A DNA stretch of 64,000 bases from contig NW_026947368.1 in assembly GCF_036323735.1 (NCBI RefSeq), forward strand, positions 1 through 64,000, written 5' to 3'. This stretch comes from Rattus norvegicus. Taxonomy: Eukaryota; Chordata; Mammalia; Rodentia; Muridae. The position numbers and the translations under genes were made by a program. The notes beneath the pieces were generated by a model. It saw only the letters and a list, made by a program, of their open reading frames with translations, was not told where the DNA came from and made no database searches. Numbering within the stretch: the stretch's first letter is position 1; each line of letters starts with the position of its first letter. Below, piece by piece: positions 45,246 to 57,289 of this stretch.

Positions 45246-48200
45246 AAAGGCACCCAAGTTGCGGCTCTTTGAAGGTGTCCTGGAGGAGAAAGTCTTTCCC
45301 TATTAATAGGCTGGTCTGTCTTCTTTGTTTGTGGAAGACTTTGCTCCTTTTTGGACCTTTGGCTCCCACCCCTAACCCCCTCCCAGAGCTATTGCTGAGT
45401 GATGGGACAAGCATTCTACTCTCAACTTTTGTGACAGGACACAGAGAGTCATTCAGGACACAAAGAATAGGGCTATGGGGTCTTAAAGCACTTTGGTGCA
45501 TCACAGGGACTGTGCTTCCTCCAGACCACAATTGGTTAAGAGATCAGAGGTAAGCTTGAGCAAGTCTGTGTTTTGTGTTCTGTGTTACTTTCTGTTTTGT
45601 CTCTGTGTCATGTTTCGCCTTTGTTTCATGCTGACTTGTGTTGTATGCCCCGCTGTCTGAAGGGTTTGAGTCCCAACTGGAGAAGTTTTAGAGTCCACTT
45701 GGTGGTCGCTATTGGTCCTGTAAGGGGCTTATGGCTGTGACAGGTCGACTTGCTTGTTGTCACAGGCCAGAGAGGATGCTCTAGGAGGAGAAAGGAATAT
45801 AGAGGACACTCTAGAGTCACATTGGGAGGTGGGATCAGATGTTCTGCCTCATCCCAGAAACAGCTAAGGTTAAGCTGCATTTTGGGCCAGGTATTGAAGG
45901 TAATGGGCATCTGTGGAATTCACTTATAGAATGCTTTTTCTTGGTCTTGTTTGTCTAGTTTTTTTCTTTGGTATTGTCGAGTGTCTTTTTTGGCTGTTGT
46001 TTCATTTTTGGACTTGGACTGATGATAGTGTTTGAAATCATGGAACTGTTTGCTTTCTTTCTCAAGAAGTTTTACTTGGTCTACTTGGTGCTTAACTTGG
46101 AAATAATTTGCTTGAGAGAAATTGTTTTCTGCCAGGGAACCTGCCTTATCTGCTGGCCCTATTGCAAGTGAGGAGTTGGTCTTCAGCATTAAGTCACCTT
46201 CCTTGTTAGTCATCATTGACATACACAGTGCCTCTGATCCTATTCCTGCAGCAGTCAGTTCTTTCCCCTGTGGTCAAAATGCCCCAGGTTGGGAATCAGG
46301 GTAGTCCCAAAAATAGTTTCAGAAAGAGTCTGCAGCAGACTGTGAGGAACTTCTTTGTGCCAGACAGAAAAGGCTTTACTCTAGGATGACAAGAGGAGAA
46401 AGTCTTAGCACCGGCTCTTCAGCTTACTCCAACTGGAGGCTGTGGCCACGGTCAGGATCAATGTTTTCTTTTTCATGGCCCTCTAACTCAGTGAGGCGGC
46501 TTGGTGAACGGCTACCACTGCAGTCCTTGGAGGGCTATACTTCTATTAAAGATCAGTACTCCAATGTTAGTAATCTATTTATTGGTTGTAAGAGTCCGGA
46601 AACCCAACACAATTGTGACCAATGCCTCAGGAATGGTAGCCGAAAGCGTCCTTAAAACCAATTGCCTGTAACTATAGTTTACTCTATGATATCTGAGGCT
46701 TCAATCGGATAACACCCCCTGGGCAAGCCCCCCTTCAATTCTCAAATGCTATTTTCTCCTGGTCTTTTGGCGCAAGGTCATCTAGCATGTATGACAGCCT
46801 GGAAGAAACTTCCCCCTTAAAGTAGACGAACCATACAATTATTTTATCAGCCACTTGGCATCTAGCACTCAGTTCTTAACCATCTCTCTATCCTTTTGTT
46901 ATTAATTCTTACTGGAAGCCTAGTGTCCTTCAGAGGCTGGGTCTCTTGATAGGCAGAGCCACTGAGCTGACTCTAAGGAGCTGAGCTGAGCTCAGGACAA
47001 TCAAAGTCCAGAGAGACAGCCGGTAACAAACCAGCTGCCACTCTGCTCTCATTTTTGTTTCACAGGCACAAAGCTTGTGCCTGATTATGGGCTGGCCTTT
47101 TTGCCCCAAGAAAGCTGGCCCATTTAGCTATATGACTGAATGCTATTTGTCACCTATCTGGTTGTTCCACGTGCTCTCACCATGTTACCCCCTAGCATTC
47201 TTGCCTGGCACCTCACCGCTGTTCTTAAGAATTTTATCACCCAAGACACTCTGTAATTTGACTTAAAATATATCCCATCCTGCTAATATGGATGTCCCAG
47301 ATTCACATTCTGAAGGTACTAATTTTAAAACAAGGGATGGTACATTCCCTTAAATATTAAATTGATATACTTGGGGTCTTAGAACGTTTCAATCAGAGGT
47401 TGATACAGAGATTATAATTACTTTAAAATTGTTAAAAGATACAGTGCATTCTTACTGACCTGCTTTTGGGCAAAAAGATCCAAAGAAGGAGCCCAGCGAG
47501 GCACTTAACATGGCGTAAGGTACACGCGACTTCATCTACAGCCTGCATTCCACTCAAAGGACCTGCTTCCTCAAAGAACTGCATCGCTTCAAGAAGAATG
47601 AGAAACCTAACACCCACTCCAGGACAGCTAAATTATGTATTCTTCAAAAATGCAATACCATTCATAGGATTTGACTTTTTGGATAATGCAATTATGATTG
47701 TTGCAGGAACCCAAATTGTATTGTCTATTTGATTTATTTTGAGACTTTAAAAAATGTCAATCATCATGCTATTTTTCCTTCTATGTATCAACACATTATT
47801 TATTTTTCAGTTAATGATGCTGTACATTAATTATTTGGGGTTTGCTTATTCCTTATTGGACATGCATGGGATACCTATTTATCTCCTTGTCTTTTGCTTA
47901 TATATTTTGGCCCTTGAACATTTAATCATTTATCATCCTTGTTAAGTAACAGGGAGATAATATAACAACAAAACCTATTCACTTATATTATCATAGGCTA
48001 ACTATTGACGATGCTTTGATGAGGGTCAAGTTCACCTACAAATCTCCATCCCAGTCCAGGGAAGGACATTTTTGTTCCTCAGTCAAATGAGGCCATCATT
48101 CTTTTTTGCCTACTGTCCTGATGCCTTTGCTGAAAAACCAAAAAATTCTCACCCCTGCGTGCAGAGCTGGACAGTCATTGATGGATAGAGAATGATATAT

Positions 48201-48396
48201 TCATGAATAAATGGCCTAAGACAGGAGGGCCGACATTAGCTGCTGCCTTATCCCATGATGGGCCCTGGCTACAAGATTCTCTTGGCCATGTGACAAATAA
48301 CACCCCAAGTTAGACAGACGCAGTTTCCAAGGGGTGCATTCCAGTACATGCATGGGCACTGGTCACTTTTACATTTGAATATATGTAAATTGGAGA
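45246..48396 (+). other. ERV-3 internal region, no intact gene
   Basis: 45246-45560 is leader. 46145-46275 matches the complement of ERV-2 18170-18300 at an equal distance (about 0.9 kb) from the 5' LTR. 46310-46400 resembles an antisense LTR R region (ggctttactctagg). 47466-47945 holds two short hydrophobic frames of unknown origin. Minus-strand frames 45626-45910 and 45920-46222 are opposite to the element and have no recognised domain. Confidence 0.5.
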
Positions 48397-48803
48397 TGTT
48401 GGTTGCAATTCCCTTGAAGCCCTCCATTGTAGATGTTATTATTATGATTAGTGTTAAGTATGACTGGGTTCATGGAAAATCCCCAGTCAGCTGCAGAAGA
48501 CTAATACAAATCTGGTGGTCAAGAAGATAAAAATATGGTAATGTTGTCCTGCTGATTAATAATATGACAAACCTGTAAACTCTGTACCATCCTTTCAACA
48601 TCAATCCGTGACCAAACAAATCATGTGTTTTGCCCTGCGTAAATGTTTCTTAGTTCCACCTCCCTCTGTTAACCCTCTTATGGTATAAATTCAGCCTTGG
48701 AGAAAAATAAAATTGACGCCTTTTTCAGACTCTTGTCTTGGCATCCTTCTTTGGTCCTTTGTCCCACATTCTCTTCCAGGTACCCTCAGAACCCTCACTT
48801 ACA
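48397..48803 (+). repeat. ERV-3 3' LTR
   Basis: Pairs with 44824-45245. Shared landmarks are catggaaaatcccca, gttgtcctgctga(c/t)taataatatga, ggtataaattcagccttgga and ending ctcacttaca. Confidence 0.88.
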
Positions 48804-48979
48804 CAGCATTTGTAATCCCTTCTCAAAATCTACCAACAACATATCAGTTGTCAGTAAACTAGTTTGCCACTAGCATTCACTTCTGTATTTGATATGCTCT
48901 AGCTGTCTCTCTTAGGAAGGAGCTATATCCGGTACCTGGCAGAATGCACTTCATAGCTTCATCACTCATATCCAGTTTT

Positions 48980-49010
48980 GAATATATATATATTCAAATA
49001 TATATATATT
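48980..49010. repeat. Short TA-rich tract in unit A
   Basis: Two TA runs separated by ttcaaa. Unit B has a single run at the same place (51196-51218). Confidence 0.9.
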
Positions 49011-49476
49011 TGGTGTCTCCTACAGCAATGAGGTTAGGTAAAATTTTAGCATGGATTGTGCGCAACTAGCTAAAGAATGTAGAATCCACAAATGACAATG
49101 GCAAATAATCTCACTCCTGTTCTTAGGAACCTATTGAGGTTGATGTTTAACTGGACCTCAAGCCATTCCTCTCACTGCCCATCCTCCTAAGTATGATGTA
49201 TGGCCTGAAGAAATAATCATGGTGGGAACACAGGTAGGTAGATATGAAAGAACTGATACTTAATTGGAAATAGAACCACATTCAATAGTCAATGTTTTCC
49301 TTTGTTTTATTGATATCTGCTATTTTTTGGATAAAATAAGCATTTGGGAGTTTATCATTCGAAGTAGGTAGACAATATTTACATTGTTATATTCATTCTA
49401 TTGCTAGACCCACATTGTTGCCAAAATCAATGAAAAAAATGGAATTGGAAAACAGATTATTTGATAACACATTCTG

Positions 49477-49510
49477 GAATATATATATATATATATATTC
49501 CAGAATATAT

Positions 49511-49550
<40 letters not shown>

Positions 49551-49587
49551 TCCAGAATATATATACGTATATAATATATATATATTC

Positions 49588-49630
<43 letters not shown>

Positions 49631-49631
49631 A
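49477..49631. repeat. Expanded TA/CA microsatellite with ttcc/ggaa ends
   Basis: About 155 bp of (TA)n with (CA)n, interrupted by ttccagaatata motifs. Unit B has only ggaatatatagaat at this point (about 51692), so the array grew from that seed. Frames rich in Tyr/Ile here are artefacts. Confidence 0.96.
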
Positions 49632-49779
49632 ATTCCCCAATCAAGGAATGTTCAAATAGAAAATGAAATACAATATACACTCAATTAAAGGTCTGTAGGG
49701 TAAATACAGGTTTTTGGGAAACAAAGAAAACCTAGGAAACTGAACTGTATATCACAGGAATGGACCTGGTAATAGAATT

Positions 49780-51835
49780 ATGATCCAGAAGAATCTCCTC
49801 CATCCTATGTTCCTAGATGTTTTCTACTCATGCCAAGCCCCTGAATAACTTTCTCCATTCAGACCATGTAAACACTAATACAGGAAAGAGAAGTATCTAG
49901 ACTTGGAGAGATGAAATTTGTAGTACGTACAGGTTTCCACTGTGTCATAGGAGACACACCTGCAAATCACATTCTTGAATCTATTCAATGTACCTCTCCA
50001 ATATTCCTTCAGTACATATAGGGTTTACTAATTGGCTGCTAATTCAGTGTAAAGGGCCATTTAGGAGGGAGGACAAAGAGGATGAAGAAATCAGAGGTGT
50101 GGAAAAGAAAGCTGGCCTTCTGTCTTGGTAAAAAAAAAAAGGAAGATATGCATGGATTATGGGAAATCTCAGTCCTTGGTAGGAGTTGAGTATATTCACT
50201 TGAGACACAGACATGACCTTAGCCCTCCACATACGGGATTCAGGTGCTGGAGCCTCTCAGAAGCATCCTGACTTCCCTGCTTCTAATGTTCCTGGAAGTC
50301 AGAGAGTTTATATCATTAATATCTTTATCCAAAAGGCCAGGTGTTGTGAAGGACACTGTTCTTTTCCTTAGAACTCATCGTTTTTATTCTTTCTGCCCAG
50401 AAGAAAATGGTCCTAAGGAAGAAGTAAAAAACATGTATTGTATCCTCAGCTCAGAGGAAATTACTCAATTATTTGGATACTTATAGAGCAGTATGTTCTG
50501 ATACTGGTATTTGAGAGAGAGAATTGCTCCAAATTTGGACTTCATCACCTCAGACTTTCCACTAGTATTATTCTGACTATAATTCCCTGATAGGGACCAT
50601 TTGGATTACTGAGCCAATAGGTCTGATTAGCTGCTAATTTTCTTTTCTTTTCTTTCTTTAATTTTTTTTTATTTTTTTAGCAAATTTTATAGCATTTTTA
50701 AATGGGTATTTCTATATTTACATTTCAAATGTTATTTTCTTTCCCACTTTCTTGTCCATAAGATTCCTAACTGGTCTTCTTACCCTTCTTTTATAACGCC
50801 TTTACTGAGCCTTGACATTCCCTTGAACTAGCAATAAAAACTAGGGAGAACCAAGGGCTTATCCTATCACTGATGCCCAAAATCACCATACTCTGCCACA
50901 TATGCAGTTGGAGCCATAAGTCTGTCTATAAACAGTCTTTGAATATTGGTTTAGTACCAGAAAGCTCAGGTTAGTTGAACTTGTTTTTCTTATTTGGTTG
51001 AAAGTCCATTCAGTTCTTGAAATCCTTTCTCAACATCTACAAACAAGGGGTCTTTTTTCAGTTATCTGGTTTGCCACTAGCAATCACTTCTGTATTTGAC
51101 ATGCTCTGGCTGTCTCTCTAATGAAAGATCTATAACTGTTTATTGGCAGAATGCACATTTTAGCTTCATCAATCTTATCCAGTTTTGGTGCCTGATTTTA
51201 TATATATATATATATATAAAATGGCTCCTACAACTATGAATTTTAGTGGAATATTTACATGGATTCTGTGCAATTAGGTCAAGAATATAGGATCCACAAA
51301 TGACAATGCCAAATAGATTCCTTCCTGTTCTTATGAACCTGCTGAAGTTGAGGTTTCACTGGACCTCAAGCAATACATTTTGCTGCACATCCCCCTGAAA
51401 CTGACGTTTGGACTGAAAAACTCTCATGTCTTGCCCTGGGAATACAGGAAGATAGATATTAGAGAAAAGATATGTAATAGAACTATAGAACTGCATTCTA
51501 TAGTCATTGTTGTCTTTGCTTAACTGATGTCTGTTAATCTTTGGATATTATAATTATTTGGGAGTTGATCATTTGAAGTAGTACACAATATTTCCACTGT
51601 TATATTCACGCTATAGCTGGGTCAAGTTTGTTTACCAAATTTATTGCAAAAAATGGAATTCGAAAAATGAAATTTTTGAGTACTCATGCAGGAATATATA
51701 GAATGTCCCCTGTCAATGAATGTACAATCAAAAAATGTAACAAAATATCCAGTAAATTAAAGGTCTGTAGGGAAAATATTGGCACATGGGAAACTGAGAA
51801 AACGTAGTGATTTGAATTGTATTTCACAGGATTGG
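49780..51835 (+). repeat. Tandem unit B
   Basis: About 2.05 kb, direct copy of unit A. It lacks about 175 bp present in A and C (join at about 50008). Carries an uninterrupted antisense L1 3'UTR (50655-51225) and hence the ERV-3 pre-integration site at about 51011-51025. No gene recognised. Confidence 0.9.
50655..51225 (-). mobile_element. L1 3'UTR in unit B, minus strand
   Basis: Same insert as in unit A without the provirus: T-rich start (ttttttttatttttttagca), tatttacatttcaaatgtta and gtttgccactagcaatcact. Confidence 0.8.
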
Positions 51836-52344
51836 ACGTGGGAATGAAATTAATCTCCAGAAGAATCTCCTTCACTCCTTGTTCCTAGATATTTTCTACC
51901 CATGCTAAGCCCTTGCCTAACTTTCTCCATTCAGAGCATGTGACCACTAATGAAGCAGAGAAATCTCTAGCTTTAGAGAGATGTAGCATGTGAAGTTTTA
52001 CCCTGTGTCAAAGGGGACACTACTGGAAAGGGCACACTTGAAACTGGTCAATGTAAGGAAAGCTGTTTAGCAGGTAGGCCATGGCAGTTCTCAGTGACAT
52101 CATCATTAGGCCCTCCATGAAAAATCCCTTGTATCCTGGAGAGCCCTAGCTTCTTCTGTGACGTAACAAGTGTTGCTTCGTCAGCAATTGTCTCTCAGAT
52201 ATTCCTTCCATATATCTATGGTTTACTAATTGGCCTCTAATTCAGAGTAAAGAGCCATTTGGGAGGGTGAACAAACAGGATTAAGAGATCAGAGATGGGG
52301 AGAAGGAAGCTGGTCTTTTGTCTTGGTATAAAAGAAAAAAGAAA
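51836..52344 (+). repeat. Tandem unit C (partial)
   Basis: Aligns with the first about 500 bp of unit B and with unit A from 43558, including the stretch missing from B. At about 52345 it changes into the minus-strand repeat block. Confidence 0.88.
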
Positions 52345-54885
52345 CGTGGTTCTTGGGAAAACACCCTGGGAAGATGGCTTTAGTTTTTTTGATCTCTGGT
52401 TTAACTGTGATCTTGGAGAAGTTGCTGAACATTCTAAAGACCTTTGGGCAGATGGTAAAGTTTCTAGATACCCCTTTTTTATTTCATTGGTCCTGGGGAT
52501 TGTACGGCTGATGGTAAATGTTTCCCAGGAAGACTGCTAAGCCAGATTGATTTTTGGATGCTTTAGAAGACATGGAATATTTCTGATATACTTGGGCTGA
52601 TGGCACAAGGTCTAAAAGATATTTTTCGATGTGGACTTTCCCTCAGACCTTTGAAAATATAAAAAAAGCTTTTGTAATTTTGAAGTCTAATTTGCACAAT
52701 GACAAATCACTTTGAGCATGGACAACACTTACTGGAGCCCTACAGCAGTGTGAAGAAATTCCCTGAAAACCTGGGCAGATGGTGAACATGCATTTTGGTA
52801 GAAAAGTGAGTTTCTTGAGCACCTTGGGATAATATGGAATGTCCAGTATGCCCTTGTAAGGATTGGCAACTTTCCAAAATTCCTTTGTCATTTTTGGAAA
52901 ATTCAAAGGGCCTATGGACAGATGGAGAATGTGTGGGACTCACCTGAGGAGTAGTTGTATCTTTTGGTGTCTCTTTGTTTCCAGAAGATGACACAATATC
53001 CAAATTCACAACTGTCTTCCTCAGAGGAGAAAGTTCTCAAGACTCCATCCGAAGGATCAAATCTTAACCCTGTGTTTCTAGAGACTGGATGCTTATGGTC
53101 CACTATGGTAGAGGGAGAATGCAATCTATTTCTTCCCAGTGTGCACATGTGATATAAATCTACTTGGGTAGACAGGGATAGTTGTAAAGCATGCTGTTCA
53201 GGTGCAGTAGATCCTCAGACATCCTTCTCAGATGAGGAATGTCTTAATGTATCATGTATATGTGTAGAAATCCTGACTGTGACATCAGAATGGTGGTTAG
53301 GTATTAGAGCTGCCTCTGAAGATGTGACTTCTTCTAGAGCATCATGGACATATGTGAAAGATCTGGGAGCCTCATGAGCAGATAAGGATGTTTCTACACA
53401 TCGTTGTGTAATTGTGGAAGTTCCAAGAAAATTTTCTTCTGCGGGAGAAATGGAATCAGACTTTCATATAGAAGTGTCAGGTTCCCTAGCCTGCTTGATA
53501 GGCAAAACGGCTTCGAAGGCACCTTCAGGAGATAAGGTAAAATCCAGAGCCTTAGAAGTATTTTGCAGATGTTCTGGGTCTGCTTGTGGGTATAAAGAAG
53601 GACTGGATACCCTTTGGGAATATTTGGAAGAGTCTGTAGCGTCTTTTGTGTTTGTGGATGTTGGCTGAGCTTGAGGAGATTAAGAAGTTCGTATAGACAC
53701 CTGTGAAGTTAGCAGAGGTCATATCCATTCTTTTGCACAAATGCAATCCAAGCAATCCCTTTCCTCAGCTGTTGAGGATGGTACAGACACTGGTATTTCG
53801 TTATCATGTTCCCCCACTCCTGGTTCATATATGGTTGAATCCATAACCTTCTCTACAGATGGAATATGTCCTAGAACATCTTTTGTACATGTGTCACATC
53901 GGCAAGCCATTTCTACATATGTGGCTGTGGGTAGAACTCCTTTTGTAGATGTTTCTTCTCTCACAGTCTCTTTAAGAGATAGAGTACTACTCAGAGAATT
54001 CTGCTAAGTTTTGGGAAATGCTAGCATCTCTGCTGTATATGTGGAAAAATTTGGAGCCTCTCCTTACAGGACAGAATGACCTAGAGTCCCTTGAGGAGGT
54101 AGGGGATGTTGTATCTTCTCTGCACTTTGTATAAATATGGAGTCTGCATGGCTCATTGACTATGTGTTGTGATAAACTTGGTTCTTTTGGGCCTGATGAC
54201 AAGTCAGGAGGGACCTTTTCGGTGGTAGAGGATATTTGAATAATTCTCTGTTGTATAGTGACATTGTAAGTACTGGGGGAGATGGTGAGGGTGCTAGATC
54301 ATATTTTTTATATGCTGAAGGCACAAGAATTCCTTTGGTGGACTTAGAATTTTCTACCACATCTTGCTTGGGTATGGAACACTGAAGAGCCCCTTCTGAA
54401 ATTGTCAATGGTCCTTGATCTAATGTTGTACATGCAGAAAGTTTTGTCTCTGCTTGGGCTGGTATGTGCGTTATGAGTTTCACTTTGGGATTTGTGACTG
54501 CATTTTGTCACTCTGGACCATAAGTGATGATTTAATCTCATTTTTAATAGTGGAGGGCTTTTAAGTTCCTCTTGGTTTAATAGGGAAGTTCTAAAACGCC
54601 CTTTTTCAGCAGAATCAGGTTTAAAATTCGCTTTACCCTAAGCAGATTGCATTAGGCACTTTGATGTAGATTGGGGACATCTTTGACTGTCTTTCGGATT
54701 GGACATAGCTCTCTGCCCTGCTTTGGCAGCTATCAACGGTATTAAAGTCTCCGGTGGAGAGGGGGCATGTATTAATCCATTTGTGGAATATGAATAATCA
54801 CTGAGATTACCTTTAAGAGAAGTAGTTTGCAGCCCTCTTTTTCTGATGGGGCCTGTTGTACCTCCCCTTGACCAGAGGGGTCTTG
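52345..54885 (-). pseudogene. Long gene-like block of imperfect ~60-bp repeats, minus strand (unknown family)
   Basis: About 2.5 kb built from diverged units of roughly 57-62 bp. On the plus strand a core near cctgggcagatggaaaatgt recurs (for example 52441, 52771, 52911), and with more drift on to about 54300. Minus-strand frames are open in runs: 52643-52906, 52740-53009, 52912-53148, 53719-53964, 53987-54202 and 54160-54483, plus a readable stretch with PSPPETLIPLIAAKAGQ at about 54650-54830. Encoded units resemble those of the inverted arms (both show a Ser-Gly-Asn after a Leu-Pro pair). It lies on the same strand as the right-arm block and is separated from it only by L1-D. I do not recognise the family. 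Frame changes indicate a decayed exon, if it was one. Confidence 0.5.
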
Positions 54886-54889
54886 TCCA

Positions 54890-56090
54890 TCACACTTTGG
54901 AGGAGAATTGGAATGATTAGAGACCTACAGGATAGGGAATGAACATTTGAAACTCCTCTGGAATCTCTGTGTGACAGAGAGCTGATCACCCAGAAGAGTG
55001 GGCAATACTGGGACCTCAGGGAAGGAGAGACTGCCACTTCTGTCCACCTGTGCCGACATCCCTAGCCCAAGAGGAAACTGCACAGTGCCTCTGGATACAT
55101 GAATATAGTAGGAGTCAAGGTACAGGAGCCCTGCAGTCCAAACTGCATCTTTATCTGGTTTAGTCCAAAATGCATCCTACATCCAAATCTCATGGGATTG
55201 GAAGACTTAGAGCATCAGAGGGGTGGAAACCCCTGAAAACCACCTAGCTCCAACTGGGCCTCCTGTGCATAGGGACCTAGGAGCAGTAGGGGTAGGACAT
55301 TTCTGCTTGTGGCTCTCATAGAGAGCTGAAAGTCAGCTGTGGAATGACTTCTGGCCTGAGACCAGTGGTAAATCCAACTTTTCTGCTCTAAGTGACCTGA
55401 CTGGTGGACTCAGAACAAGCAAAGGCAGAACTCTTCTGGGACCAGGCACTTCCAGTTTCTAGCTTTCTCCTGAAACTCGTCATCCCGGCCCAGAGCTCCC
55501 TGCTCCTAGACGCTGTGGGAGAGAGAGCTGATTATCCAGTATTGTGCACAATACTGAGCCTACAAGGAAAAGAGGCTCCCATTTCTTCCCACTGTTACCC
55601 ACATCTCTGGCCCCAGACAAAAGAGCATAGTGCTACTGGACCCAGGAATATAGAGGAGTAAAACTGTAGGAGCACCATGTCCCAGACTGTGCCTGGATCT
55701 GAAATGAACTGGATGAATAGCTCACTGCACACAAATCCAGAGGGTGGGGGAACTATACTTTCAGAGGAGCGGACACTCCTGGGAAACCAGAGGATACTAT
55801 TCTATCCCCAAATTCCTGTCTCAAGAGGGAAACACCTTGTGCCTTCTGTGCCCCCACCCGCACAGAAGGACCTAGGAGAAGTATGTGAATTTCCTTCTGG
55901 TTCCTGCCCACAGGGAGAGCTGAAAGCCAGTGGATAGGAGAAACTACTCGGCTGAGAGCAGAATACTCTGTTCCCATAACTGGCTAAAAGAAATCAGGAA
56001 AACAGGTTTACAGCCGTCCTGACACACGAGCATACAGGACTGTCAAGCCACTGTCATAAAGAGCAAGACAAGCTAACTCTAGAGACAACC
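54890..56090 (+). promoter_or_regulatory. L1-D 5'UTR with tandem monomers
   Basis: Two copies of a stretch about 545 bp apart. At 54980-55090: ctgatcacccagaagagtgg, then acatccctagccc, then actgcacagtgcctctgga. At 55525-55640: ctgattatccagtattgtgc, then acatctctggcccc, then catagtgctactgga. A further part precedes the ORF1 region. Tandem promoter monomers are typical of rodent L1s. The single 5'UTR of L1-B (from 4736) belongs to the same type (gaaattgaacagtgcttctg at 4794). Confidence 0.75.
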
Positions 56091-56093
56091 TGA

Positions 56094-57201
56094 TGGCTAG
56101 AGGCAAGAACAGGAACTCAAACAACAGTAATCTAGACTACTTAGGCTCATTCAGAGCCCAAATCTCCCACAAAAGCAAACACTGGATATCCAAACACACC
56201 AGAGAAGCAAGATCTAGATTTAAGTTCACATTTTATCATAACCATGGGGGATGTTAAGAAGTTCATAAACAACTTCCGTAAGAAAATACAGGACAGTAAA
56301 AAAATACAGAAGTAAACAGGTAGAATCCCATAAAGAGGGAACAAAAAGGTACCTTAAGAACTACTGGGAAAACAACAAAACAGGAGAAGGAAATGAACAA
56401 AACCGTCCCGGAATTAAAAATGGAAATAGAAACAATAAAGAAACACAGAAGAAGACAACCCTGAAGATGGAAAACCTAGGACAGAGACCAGGAGTCACAG
56501 ATGTTAGAATCACCAACAGTATAAAAGAGATAGCACACATAATCTAATGAGCAGAAGATTCCATAGAAAACATTGACACAACTGTCAAAGATAATGTAAA
56601 ACCGAAAAAAACTCCTAGCCCAAAACATACAGGAAATCCAGGACACAATGAGAAGATAAAACCTAAAGATAACAGGATGGAAGAGAGTGAAGACTGCCAA
56701 CATCAAGGGACAGTAATATCTTCAACAAAATTATAAAAGAAAACTTCCATAATCTAAAGGAAGAGATGTCCATAAACGTACACAAAGCCTACCGAACTCG
56801 AACTCCAAATAGACTGGAATGGAAAAGGAAATAATCCAATCACATAAAAGTCAAAACACCAAATTCACAAAAGAAATATAAATATTAAAAGCAGTAAAGG
56901 GAAAGGTTAAATAACATATAAAGGCAAAGCTGTCAGAATTCCACCAGAATTCTCACCAGAGACTATGAAACCCAGAAGATCTTGGACAGATGTCATACAA
57001 ACATTAAGAGAACATAAAGGCCAGCCCAGGTTACTGTATCTAGCAAAACTCTCAATTAACATAGCTGGAGAAACCAAGATATTCCATGACAAAACCAAAT
57101 TTACACAATATATTTTTACATATCGAGTAAGACAAAGGAAACTAACTGGCAAACCCCAATACAAGGAGTCAGGTAAAATCATAGATAAAGCAAGAAATTA
57201 A
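56094..57201 (+). pseudogene. L1-D ORF1, broken
   Basis: The basic head (about 56094-56240) and coiled coil (about 56240-56560) are split by stops. The RRM region is at about 56610-56760 and the C-terminal domain is open at 56965-57201 (MKPRRSWTDVIQTLREHKGQ), ending in a Lys-rich tail. Comparison with L1-A shows base losses in the coiled coil. No complete product. Confidence 0.88.
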
Positions 57202-57289
57202 TCTTTTCACAACAAAACAAAGAGAAGCACACAAACGTAAACTAACCTTCAATATGAAAATAAGAGAAAGTTACCATCACTAATCCTTA

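Larger units (their letters stand above)
44824..48803 (+). mobile_element. ERV-3: deleted provirus in unit A, plus strand
   Basis: LTRs 44824-45245 and 48397-48803, both TGTT...ACA. The internal region is about 3.15 kb. Unit B shows the empty site (cagttcttgaaatcc). The left flank is cagttc and the right flank occupies the same six bases as cagcat, so a 6-bp target duplication with later change. Internal DNA shares a segment with the ERV-2 leader but shows no clear gag, pol or env gene. 46310-47260 may be another inserted LTR in complement. Class II is inferred from the 6-bp duplication and the shared leader. Confidence 0.85.
44465..49015 (-). mobile_element. L1 3'UTR within unit A, interrupted by ERV-3
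   Basis: 44465-44823 and 48804-about 49015: antisense L1 tail (tatttacatttcaaatgtta; ccagaaatctctggttcttt; tttgccactagcattcactt). The provirus splits it. The unit B copy (50655-51225) is unbroken. Confidence 0.8.
43558..49779 (+). repeat. Tandem unit A (split by ERV-3)
   Basis: About 2.25 kb without the provirus: 43558-44823 plus 48804-49779. Aligns end to end with unit B (49780-51835) and in its first 430 bp with unit C. Landmarks: tctcagatattccttcagta, tcctggaagtcagagagttt and ctagtattactctgattacc, then an antisense L1 3'UTR, then aatccacaaatgacaatg. No gene recognised within the unit. Confidence 0.9.

Noticed and set aside
45920..46222. Charged 100-codon minus-strand gene in ERV-3
   Set aside because: Antisense to the provirus. 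Its counterpart in ERV-2 is also on the non-element strand and broken.
49393..49680. Three overlapping Tyr/Ile-rich frames
   Set aside because: Entirely TA/CA microsatellite. Open on both strands because the repeat lacks stops.
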